Assembly: GCA_014189685.1 (NCBI GenBank)
Contig: DVAB01000024.1
Coordinates: 1-36,525, forward strand
DNA: 36,525 nt
Source: Candidatus Naiadarchaeum limnaeum
GTDB taxonomy: Archaea; Undinarchaeota; Undinarchaeia; Undinarchaeales; Naiadarchaeaceae
Direction: 5' to 3'
Positions 30,249 through 36,525 of this stretch are shown here, piece after piece. Every line of letters starts with the position of its first letter. Position 1 is the first letter of the stretch. Position numbers and translations under genes: made by a program. The notes under the pieces are model-generated. The model saw only the letters and a list, made by a program, of their open reading frames with translations. It had not been told where the DNA came from and searched no databases.

Positions 30249-30601
30249 CAAAATTGGCTTTAATTAGAGTCAGGGGAAAGGTAAAGGTGAATCCGGGGGT
30301 AAAAGATACCCTGGAGTACCTTGGGCTGAAAACTGTCAACAGCTGCACTGTTGTTGATGATACTCCAACTTATCGCGGAATGATTAGAAAGGTAAACGAT
30401 TATATTACCTGGGGCGAAATTTCAGAGGATATCGTAAAAGCTTTAGTGGAAAAACGTGCAGAAGGAGATAAAAAAATATTTCGCCTTCATCCACCTAAGA
30501 AAGGATGGGATAGGAAAGGAATAAAGAAGGCTGTGAAACAAGGCGGAGCCCTTGGATATAGAGGGACGGAGATAAACAATCTAATAAAGAGGATGTTGTG
30601 A
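30245..30601 (+). CDS. rpl30: Ribosomal protein uL30
   Basis: A 118-residue large-subunit protein, shorter than the roughly 150 residues common in archaea. It starts [20 protein letters not shown], followed by [20 protein letters not shown] and [18 protein letters not shown], with the archaeal C-terminal extension reduced. The ATG at 30245 overlaps the uS5 stop (ATGA). A longer frame from 30155 lies inside uS5 and is not real. Confidence 0.94.
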   Translation: MTKLALIRVRGKVKVNPGVKDTLEYLGLKTVNSCTVVDDTPTYRGMIRKVNDYITWGEISEDIVKALVEKRAEGDKKIFRLHPPKKGWDRKGIKKAVKQGGALGYRGTEINNLIKRML

Positions 30602-30602
30602 G

Positions 30603-31025
30603 ATGAGCAAATCAAAACCGCGAAAAATTAGAAATTTAAGGGGAAGGAAAACCGGCTTTGGTGCAAAAAAGAAGCACCGCGGAGCCGGGAGTAGAGGTGG
30701 CCGCGGGAAAGCAGGCTGGCACAAATACAAGTGGAGTTACGTTACTACATATGCCCCTGGCCATTTCAAAAAGCCAAGCATGAAACCAAAGCCAGACACT
30801 GTACATGCTATTAATCTCTGGCAGATAAATGAGATGGCTGCAAAACAAAATTTAAAAGAAATTAATTTGGAAAATTACAAAGTTTTAAGCTCTGGAAAAA
30901 TCTCCCATCCATTAGTGGTAAAAGCAGCTGCTTTTTCTGAAAAGGCAAAGGAAAAAATTCAGGGTGCAGGTGGGAAGGCTGAAATAATTAAGAAGCAAAA
31001 AGGGGTTGTTGAGAAGAAGGCATAA
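30603..31025 (+). CDS. rpl15: Ribosomal protein uL15
   Basis: A 140-residue large-subunit assembly protein. The Gly/Arg/Lys-rich N-terminus (KIRNLRGRKTGFGAKKKHRG) and RGGRGKAGWHKYKWSYVTTY are typical of archaea, and KVLSSGKISHPLVVKAAAFS forms the globular core. SecY starts at the next base after its stop. Confidence 0.96.
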   Translation: MSKSKPRKIRNLRGRKTGFGAKKKHRGAGSRGGRGKAGWHKYKWSYVTTYAPGHFKKPSMKPKPDTVHAINLWQINEMAAKQNLKEINLENYKVLSSGKISHPLVVKAAAFSEKAKEKIQGAGGKAEIIKKQKGVVEKKA

Positions 31026-32450
31026 ATGGCACTAAGCGATATACTCACTTCGCTTCCAAGCGTTGCAAAGCCGGACAGGCGTCTAGGGTTCAAGGAAAAA
31101 ATAAAGTGGACCGCTATTACTTTAATTGTCTTCTACATTTTAGGTGAAGTAACTTTATTCGGATTGCAGAAAGGCCCAACCGGAAATATATTCGGAGAAC
31201 TTCAGATAATACTTGCTTCTCAGTTTGGAACTTTAATAACCCTTGGAATCGGGCCAATAGTTCGTTCCTCAATCATAATCCAACTTCTTTCAGGAGCAGG
31301 CGTTCTAAAGTTTGATATGAAATCGCCTGAGGGAAAAGCAACGTATATGGGAGCGCAGAAAGTTTTGGCAATAGCATTTACACTTTTTGAGGGCGGAATA
31401 TTAGTGTATTCGGGCCAGCTTCCAGTTGATCCGGGATTAGCAAGCTCTATAGGCGTGGGATCAGCTAATTTTCTTTTGCTCTTCCAGATTTTACTCGGCG
31501 GAATAATTATAATTTATTTAGATGAAATTGTTTCAAAATGGGGATTTGGCTCAGGGATTTCTCTGTTTATAGCAGCTGGGGTTTCAATGGAAATTGCTTG
31601 GCGCGCTCTTTCTCCTTTAATTGATATCGGGGGAAAAGCTGCTTGGATTGGGCAGGGCCCATTAATTGGAGCAATTCCTAATTTTGTATCAAAATTTGAG
31701 TTTATTCGTTCTCCTAGTTTAGCAGTTGGGCAAAATGATATGCTCGCTGTTACTGCAACGATTATTGTTTTTGTTGTAACAATGTATGCCCAGAGCATAA
31801 AAGTCGAGGTTCCAATCTCATATGGAAGAATTGCAGGATTTGCTCGCAGATATCCCTTGCCATTTATTTACGCATCTAACATGCCAGTTATTTTCATTTC
31901 TGCTCTAATTGCGAATCTGCGATTTTGGGTTGCGATTTTGCAGAATTCAGGAGTTTCATTTCTTGGGACAATTGATTCAAGTGGTATTGCGCACGGCCCG
32001 ATAAGATATATTCTCCCATATGGGACTCTTGCAAAGGATGTAATTCTTGGCCTTCCTGTAAATGTACTCCACGGCGTGGTTTATTTTTCAGTTTTGGTTT
32101 TGGGCTCAATTTTATTTTCTAAACTCTGGGTTAGTGTAAGCGGAATGGATGCAGCAAGTTTGTCTGATAAGCTTTCAGAAGCAGGAATGCAAATCCCTGG
32201 GTTTAGATCTGACCCAAGGGTGATTGAGAAGATTCTGAATAGATATGTTCCGTATCTAACAGTAATGGGGGGTGCGTTTGTAGGAGCTTTGTCAGCAGGC
32301 GCAGATTTTACAGGCGCTCTTGGCAGCGGCACAGGAATACTTTTAACTGTTGGAATAATATACCACTTGTATGAGGAGATTGCACGAGAGCAGGTGTTGG
32401 AGATGCATCCTGCAATCCGTTCATTCATAGGAGAAGGCGGAGTATTTTAA
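31026..32450 (+). CDS. secY: Preprotein translocase subunit SecY
   Basis: A 474-residue channel protein that moves secretory and membrane proteins across the cytoplasmic membrane; it would also insert the pilins encoded nearby. About ten membrane helices are evident. Conserved pieces are the plug/TM2 region (GTLITLGIGPIVRSSIIIQL), the cytoplasmic loop VEVPISYGRIAGFARRYPL and the C-terminal IREE-like region. The length fits archaeal SecY. It is the last gene of the ribosomal part of the operon and overlaps adkA by one base. Confidence 0.98.
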   Translation: MALSDILTSLPSVAKPDRRLGFKEKIKWTAITLIVFYILGEVTLFGLQKGPTGNIFGELQIILASQFGTLITLGIGPIVRSSIIIQLLSGAGVLKFDMKSPEGKATYMGAQKVLAIAFTLFEGGILVYSGQLPVDPGLASSIGVGSANFLLLFQILLGGIIIIYLDEIVSKWGFGSGISLFIAAGVSMEIAWRALSPLIDIGGKAAWIGQGPLIGAIPNFVSKFEFIRSPSLAVGQNDMLAVTATIIVFVVTMYAQSIKVEVPISYGRIAGFARRYPLPFIYASNMPVIFISALIANLRFWVAILQNSGVSFLGTIDSSGIAHGPIRYILPYGTLAKDVILGLPVNVLHGVVYFSVLVLGSILFSKLWVSVSGMDAASLSDKLSEAGMQIPGFRSDPRVIEKILNRYVPYLTVMGGAFVGALSAGADFTGALGSGTGILLTVGIIYHLYEEIAREQVLEMHPAIRSFIGEGGVF

Positions 32451-33025
32451 TGGGAAAGGTAATTATTGTTACAGGAACTCCTGGGGCTGGGAAATCGACA
32501 GTTCTGGGAGGGGCGCTTGCAAAATTAAAAAATGTTCTTGTTGTGAACTATGGAAATGAGATGATGGCAGTTGCTGTTGAGCGCGGAATAAAAAATCGCG
32601 ATTTGTTGAGAAAACAGCCATTAAGCGTTCAGCATCAGATTCAAACTGCTGCTGCAAAAAGTATAGCAAAAATTGCGCGCTCCTCAAAAAGTCCGCTCAT
32701 TGTTGACACGCATTCAACAATTAAAACCCCTGATGGTTATATCCCTGGAATGCCTGAAAATATAATCAAATCTTTAAATCCAAGTGTAATAGTTTTAATT
32801 GAAGCCCCTACTAAGCAAATCGCAAAAAGGCGTGCAAAAGATAAAACTAGAAGAAGGGATGTCGAAACAATTGAACAAATTGAATTACAGCAAAATATTA
32901 ATAGGATGTTCGCTTCTGCTTATGCCACCATGACAGGCGCATCTGTAAAAATTATTGTAAATGCCGACAATAAGTTAAATAAGGCTGTTGCTGAATTAAT
33001 AAGGGTGGTGAATTCGCAGAGATGA
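32450..33025 (+). CDS. adkA: Archaeal adenylate kinase (AdkA type)
   Basis: A 191-residue kinase that converts ATP and AMP into two ADP. The P-loop GTPGAGKST (9-17) is followed by the archaeal-type KNVLVVNYGNEMMAVA, with no long LID domain. AKRRAKDKTRRRDVETIEQI supplies the Arg-rich closing region. The sequence resembles archaeal AdkA rather than bacterial Adk, and the position after secY is classical. It overlaps secY by one base and the DUF106 gene by four. Confidence 0.95.
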   Translation: MGKVIIVTGTPGAGKSTVLGGALAKLKNVLVVNYGNEMMAVAVERGIKNRDLLRKQPLSVQHQIQTAAAKSIAKIARSSKSPLIVDTHSTIKTPDGYIPGMPENIIKSLNPSVIVLIEAPTKQIAKRRAKDKTRRRDVETIEQIELQQNINRMFASAYATMTGASVKIIVNADNKLNKAVAELIRVVNSQR

Positions 33026-33492
33026 ACTTTTTCGCAAGGGAAAATGCAATGCTGTTTATCTTTATTATAGCAATGGTCGCTTCTGCTATTCTCACAATAA
33101 TAAACAAATTACTTGTCAACCAGGAAAGATTAAAGGAGATCCAAAAATATGTTTCAGACTATAACAAAAAGCTAATGCAGGCAACAAAGGAAAAAAATCA
33201 GGAAGCAATAAAGGCTTTGGAGGACGAGAAACAAAAAGTCATGCAGATGCAGTCTGAAATGATGAAAATGCAGCTGCCTGTTTTTGCAGCGCTCATACCA
33301 TTTTTTGTAGTTTTTGCAGTTCTTGGAAATATCGCTGATTCAAACCAATGGGGGCAGTTTATTAATCTTCCGTGGGGAAACGTAATTCCATTTTTAGGAC
33401 TAGGAGATGGGAAATTGGGGTGGCTTGGATGGTACATACTGGCATCCTTTCCTATGACCTCTGTATTCAGGCGCTCTTTGGGTGTGCATTGA
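33022..33492 (+). CDS. EMC3/DUF106-family membrane insertase-like protein
   Basis: A 156-residue membrane protein of the DUF106 family, related to the Oxa1/YidC/EMC3 insertases that help put short or tail-anchored proteins into the membrane. Visible parts: a first helix (about 10-28), a cytoplasmic coiled coil (about 36-85, with KEKNQEAIKALEDEKQKVMQ), a second helix (about 86-104), and a third (about 130-147) ending FRRSLGVH. The location after secY and adkA is conserved in many archaea and supports a role in protein insertion. Confidence 0.88.
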   Translation: MNFFARENAMLFIFIIAMVASAILTIINKLLVNQERLKEIQKYVSDYNKKLMQATKEKNQEAIKALEDEKQKVMQMQSEMMKMQLPVFAALIPFFVVFAVLGNIADSNQWGQFINLPWGNVIPFLGLGDGKLGWLGWYILASFPMTSVFRRSLGVH

Positions 33493-33498
33493 ATAAAT

Positions 33499-33507
33499 TC
33501 ATAAATA
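33499..33507 (+). promoter_or_regulatory. TATA box for cytidylate kinase
   Basis: TCATAAATA is centred about 24-25 nt upstream of the ATG at 33528 and gives this gene its own leaderless transcript. It also decides the ATG over a TTG at 33519. Confidence 0.55.
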
Positions 33508-33527
33508 AGATATTCTAATTGAATCGC

Positions 33528-34097
33528 ATGGCAACTAAAATTTCCCAGCCAGGGCATGTAATAATTATTAGCGGCCCTCCTGGTGCAGGAACTACAACTA
33601 TTGCAAAAGCAGTTGCTAAGCATTTTGGAATGGATTTTTTTTCAACAGGTGATATTTTTAGAAAAGTTGCAAAGGAAAGAAATTTGCAAGTTGCAAAATT
33701 AAGCGGAATAGCTGAGCAGGAAGTTGATTGGGAGGTAGATAACAAATGCAAGCTTGTGGCGCAAAAAGGAAATGTTGTTATTGAATCGGATATTGCTGCT
33801 TGGTATGTAGATGGGGCGATTAAAATCTGGCTTGATGCTCCTCTAATGGTAAGGGCAGAAAGAGTTTTTAAAGATATAAAAAGAGTTGCTGAAAGGTACA
33901 AAAATCTTGCCGAGGTTGTAAAAAAAATCAAAGAGCGCCGCGATCGAGACAGGGACAGATATATGCAAAGATACGGCTATAATGTTGACGATACTTCAAT
34001 TTATGATTACAAAATAGATACTGAATTTTTAGGAATGCGGGAAGTGATAAATACAGTAATAGGTTATGTAGCGAAAAGATTAAAAACCCCTAAATAG
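33528..34097 (+). CDS. cmk: Cytidylate kinase, archaeal type
   Basis: A 189-residue kinase that phosphorylates CMP (and dCMP) with ATP. The P-loop reads GPPGAGTTT (16-24), with Thr where other kinases have Lys; this is the usual archaeal Cmk form, not a defect. FFSTGDIFRKVAKERN (about 37-52), the DIAAWYVDGAIKIWLDAP block and the C-terminal RYGYNVDDTSIYDYKIDTE complete the family pattern. The start codon is discussed under the TATA box at 33499. Confidence 0.95.
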   Translation: MATKISQPGHVIIISGPPGAGTTTIAKAVAKHFGMDFFSTGDIFRKVAKERNLQVAKLSGIAEQEVDWEVDNKCKLVAQKGNVVIESDIAAWYVDGAIKIWLDAPLMVRAERVFKDIKRVAERYKNLAEVVKKIKERRDRDRDRYMQRYGYNVDDTSIYDYKIDTEFLGMREVINTVIGYVAKRLKTPK

Positions 34098-34127
34098 ATT
34101 TAATGAGCTACTTTACGGTGAGAGATT

Positions 34128-34478
34128 ATGTTATTAGAAGTTGGAAGAGTTTGCATAAAAACTGCCGGACATGAAACTGGCCTGAAATGTATTGTTATTG
34201 ATAATGCAGGAGATGGATTTGCAATTGTTGTAGGACCACGAGTAAAGAAAAGGCGCTGCAACATTAGACATTTAGAAATTCTCCCACACAAAATTGATCT
34301 TAAAAAAGGTGCTAGCGAAAAGGAAGCTGTTGATGCCTTATTAAAGGCTGGATTTGTCTCTTCTCAAGATTTATCACAAAAACCAACTCAGTACACTCCA
34401 ACGCCGCGCGGTGCTGAGAGAAAGATTGAGGTAAAGACAGTTGCTCAGAAAAAGACAGTTGTTAAAACTAAGAAATAA
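34128..34478 (+). CDS. rpl14e: Ribosomal protein eL14
   Basis: A 116-residue archaeal/eukaryotic large-subunit protein. It starts MLLEVGRVCIKTAGHETGLK, with a KOW-type core and RRCNIRHLEILPHKIDLKKG. The C-terminal third (about 75-116) is a Lys/Thr-rich tail longer than in many archaeal eL14. A GGTGA ribosome site lies 9 nt before the ATG, and a TATA-like TAAATAGATTTA (34092-34103) lies about 31 nt upstream. Some reduced archaea lack this gene. Confidence 0.93.
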   Translation: MLLEVGRVCIKTAGHETGLKCIVIDNAGDGFAIVVGPRVKKRRCNIRHLEILPHKIDLKKGASEKEAVDALLKAGFVSSQDLSQKPTQYTPTPRGAERKIEVKTVAQKKTVVKTKK

Positions 34479-34508
34479 TTAAGTAGTTCATTCTCATTCT
34501 TTATTTTT

Positions 34509-35471
34509 ATGGAAGATAAACTAGTTGTTAAGCACGAGGAAAACTCCGATTCCAATCATGGAAAATCTCCAGAGGAGCGTACAATTGAGGAGCTTTTGCA
34601 AACAGGGATTGTTAATATTGATAAGCCGGCAGGCCCAACTTCCTTTCAAGTTACAGAAAATGGTAAAAAAATTTTAGATGCAAAAAAAGCTGGCCACGCA
34701 GGTACATTGGACCCTGGAGTAAGCGGAGTTTTTGTTGTTGGATTAAACGATGGGACAAAAATCTTAAAGGCATTATTAGAAGCGCCTAAAGAATATATTT
34801 GTTTAATGCGCTTGCATGAGAGCGCTGAGTTAACTAAGCTTAAAAAAATTTTTTCAGAGTTTTCAGGCAAAATTTTTCAAACTCCTCCTGTAAAGGCAGC
34901 TGTGAAAAGAGTTCTAAGAATAAGAGAAATTTATGAAATAAATTTGATTGAAAAATCTGGAAAAGATGTTTTATTCCAAGTCTTATGCGAATCCGGAACT
35001 TATATTCGCAGACTCTGTCACGATATTGGATTGGCACTCGGAACAGCTGCACACATGCAACAGCTTCGCAGAACTAAAACAGGTCCTTTTGACGAATCTT
35101 CAATCGTAACTTTGCATGAGCTTGCCGATGCTTTTGCGCTTTGGAAGGAGGAGGGAGACGAAAAATATTTGCGAAGAGCGGTTCAACCTCTTGAAAATGG
35201 ACTTTCTCATTTACAAAAAGTAATTATTTCAGACAGCGCGGTTAATTCTATAACCCATGGGGCGCAGTTGGCAGTTCCAGGAATTCTAAAATATTCTCAT
35301 TCACTTAAAAGAAATGATTTACTCGCTGCTTTTACTCAAAAAGGCGAGGCTGTTATGCTCGGGCAAGCTCTTATGGACTCTGATGAAATCATGGAAGTAA
35401 AAAAAGGAATCGCTGTTAAAACAGAACGAGTTCTAATTGGCACAGATATTTATCCGCGCTACAAAAAATAG
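34509..35471 (+). CDS. cbf5: tRNA/rRNA pseudouridine synthase, Cbf5/TruB family
   Basis: A 320-residue pseudouridine synthase. In archaea it is the catalytic subunit of H/ACA ribonucleoproteins and can modify tRNA position 55. The TruB-type motif I (GIVNIDKPAGPTSFQV, about 33-48) and the catalytic Asp68 in HAGTLDPGVSG are present, as is YIRRLCHDIGLALGTAAHM. The C-terminal PUA domain (about 235-320) includes HGAQLAVPGI and KRNDLLAAFTQKGEAVMLG. The length fits archaeal Cbf5. The TATA-like ATAATTAAGTAG (34475-34486) is about 28 nt upstream. Confidence 0.95.
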   Translation: MEDKLVVKHEENSDSNHGKSPEERTIEELLQTGIVNIDKPAGPTSFQVTENGKKILDAKKAGHAGTLDPGVSGVFVVGLNDGTKILKALLEAPKEYICLMRLHESAELTKLKKIFSEFSGKIFQTPPVKAAVKRVLRIREIYEINLIEKSGKDVLFQVLCESGTYIRRLCHDIGLALGTAAHMQQLRRTKTGPFDESSIVTLHELADAFALWKEEGDEKYLRRAVQPLENGLSHLQKVIISDSAVNSITHGAQLAVPGILKYSHSLKRNDLLAAFTQKGEAVMLGQALMDSDEIMEVKKGIAVKTERVLIGTDIYPRYKK

Positions 35472-35484
35472 ATTTGCTTAGAAT

Positions 35485-36222
35485 TTATCCAAATGGTGTA
35501 ATACCTGGGTTTAAAAGCCCAAAGCCTATCAAGAATCCTACCATCATAAGCCCAAAAACTATTGCTCCGATAATAAGACTTCCAATTAAGCAAACACCAA
35601 GTCCTGTGCCGGCAGAGTAATTGTGTGTTTCAACTAATGCGTAAACAAAGCAATAAATCTGATAAATCAAAACTAAAATAAGGAGAATAATAGCCACGCC
35701 CATTCCCCCAACCATTGCTAGAATATTTCTCCCGCCCAAACCCAAAAATAATCCTGCATTCATTAACAAAATTGGGAACCACCATAGAACTGCAAATCCT
35801 GGGGAATAGAGCGAAACAAGATATAGTTGTGTTTTCAGATTGCCTTTTCCCTGAAACCACAGCGAAATTTTGTATGCAATCCAGCCAAAAACAAACCAAC
35901 TAACTATTCCAATAATAAGCGCTACAACAAAGTTGATAACTATATTAATTGGAACAAGTTCTAGATCTACGCCTCCAAGAAAAAGATTGCCCCTTTGCGC
36001 AGCTTGTGAAATTAATTCCTCAATACTAATTCCAACAAAATTAGTTATTATAAGAACTAGTGCCCATGTACTTACCACAGCGAGTACCTGGCTTATAACA
36101 CTCTCACTAATTATATTTACAGCGCCATCCTCATAGTTCGCTTTGTTTTTTTGCTTCTTAAAAGTACTCCTAGGATGGCGAACTGCGTTATACCAAAGTT
36201 CCACCCACTCTTTGAATTCCAT
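35485..36222 (-). CDS. Yip1-domain-like membrane protein
   Basis: A 245-residue integral membrane protein. A cytoplasmic N-terminus (WVELWYNAVRHPRSTFKKQK) precedes about five to six membrane helices, roughly at 42-65, 92-120, 140-160, 165-195 and 205-240. Gly-rich helices such as GVGMAIILLILVLIYQIY-type segments, the conserved N-terminal Arg/Pro region and YLVSLYSPGFAVLWWFPILL are the pattern of archaeal Yip1-like proteins, whose role is not known. It converges with cbf5 with a 13-bp gap. Confidence 0.7.
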   Translation of the reverse strand: MEFKEWVELWYNAVRHPRSTFKKQKNKANYEDGAVNIISESVISQVLAVVSTWALVLIITNFVGISIEELISQAAQRGNLFLGGVDLELVPINIVINFVVALIIGIVSWFVFGWIAYKISLWFQGKGNLKTQLYLVSLYSPGFAVLWWFPILLMNAGLFLGLGGRNILAMVGGMGVAIILLILVLIYQIYCFVYALVETHNYSAGTGLGVCLIGSLIIGAIVFGLMMVGFLIGFGLLNPGITPFG

Positions 36223-36241
36223 CGAAAGTTTGACAAGCTCG

Positions 36242-36260
36242 CCACTCGCTGCGCGAGTGG
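36242..36260. other. 8-bp GC-rich hairpin between two membrane-protein genes
   Basis: CCACTCGC (36242-36249) pairs with GCGAGTGG (36253-36260) around loop TGC. The core ACTCGC/GCGAGT is the same as hairpin A of the copy 1 element at 2323-2340. It probably lies in the 3' flank of the gene ending at 36275. Confidence 0.5.
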
Positions 36261-36274
36261 AGGCAACCTACGCC

Positions 36275-36525
36275 TTATTTCGCTTTTGAAAGTCCAAGTG
36301 CGCCGCCGACTATTGCTAGTATTGGCCCTATTACTCCCCCAAAGAATGCTGTAAAATTTATCAAAGATATTATAGCAAGCACTAGGACAAGTATCGAACC
36401 TGCCTTTGCTTTATCTGGGTTGCGCATCATAATGCTGCCCACTATTATAATTATGGCCAATATCAGTTCAACAATAGGCCCTATAAAGTCAATTGCTGTA
36501 ATTCCTGCTGTGCTCTGCCCGGCTA
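36275..36525 (-). CDS. Small membrane protein, partial (N-terminus outside the window)
   Basis: The frame is open at the window edge. At least 83 residues are seen to the stop at 36275-36277, ending GVIGPILAIVGGALGLSKAK. The visible part starts AGQSTAGITAIDFIGPIVEL and contains at least three hydrophobic helices separated by short charged turns (RNPDKAKAGS). Such Gly/Ile-rich small membrane proteins are common in archaea and their role is unknown. The start is not in the window, so an internal TTG at 36458-36460 should not be taken as the start. Confidence 0.65.
   Translation of the reverse strand, partial: AGQSTAGITAIDFIGPIVELILAIIIIVGSIMMRNPDKAKAGSILVLVLAIISLINFTAFFGGVIGPILAIVGGALGLSKAK

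Noticed and set aside
33543-33599. Cytidylate kinase P-loop without the usual Lys, as a sign of inactivation.
   Set aside because: GPPGxGTTT is the normal archaeal cytidylate kinase form.
1-36525. CRISPR array, insertion sequence or transposase gene.
   Set aside because: No regularly spaced direct repeats and no transposase or integrase motifs were seen; the repeated hairpins are few, irregularly spaced and in different contexts.

Overview
The window is archaeal. It carries a long ribosomal-protein operon in the archaeal order, with archaeal/eukaryotic-type genes interleaved: eS4, eL32, eL19, eL14, an aIF1/SUI1-like factor, an RNase P protein, the archaeal-type adenylate and cytidylate kinases, an EMC3-like DUF106 protein and a Cbf5/TruB-type pseudouridine synthase. 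Promoters are TATA boxes, and many sit 24-30 nt upstream of the start codon, which implies leaderless mRNAs. tRNA genes lack encoded CCA, and one has a bulge-helix-bulge intron. The low-to-moderate GC content, very tight gene packing, and class III prepilins with a two-TadC pilus machine fit a DPANN-type archaeon. I cannot fix the phylum from this sequence alone.

Layout. Bases 1-9300 are a mixed region of short transcription units: an SDR epimerase fragment, a small gene translationally coupled to cysS, tRNA-Cys, several unknown genes, an aminotransferase, an A-type Fe-S protein, a secreted lamin-tail-like protein with a decayed tandem relic, a TPR protein, tRNA-Ser(CGA), and a nuclease-fold-like protein. 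This stretch also holds GC-rich structured intergenic elements. Three of them share a hairpin with a conserved loop, and two of those abut sequences resembling tRNA 3' ends.

Bases 9311-18387 (minus strand) are an archaeal type IV pilus-like locus. Reading with transcription, it has five prepilin-like proteins, an HTH/coiled-coil protein, a secretion ATPase, two TadC/PilC-like membrane platform proteins, and a separately promoted small class III pilin. A divergent gene at 18443-19079 is frameshifted in a run of eight T.

Bases 19096-33492 are the ribosomal-protein/SecY superoperon on the plus strand, preceded by a structured leader of about 175 nt. It is interrupted once, between uS14 and uS8, by about 100 nt with a hairpin and a probable internal promoter. 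Cytidylate kinase, eL14 and Cbf5 follow with their own signals. The window closes with two minus-strand membrane-protein genes, the second cut by the window edge.

The core of the window is ordinary translation and secretion machinery. The parts most worth a second look are the repeated hairpin elements, the orphan tRNA 3' end, the structured RNA-like locus at 7776-7956, the pilus locus, and the ribosomal leader.
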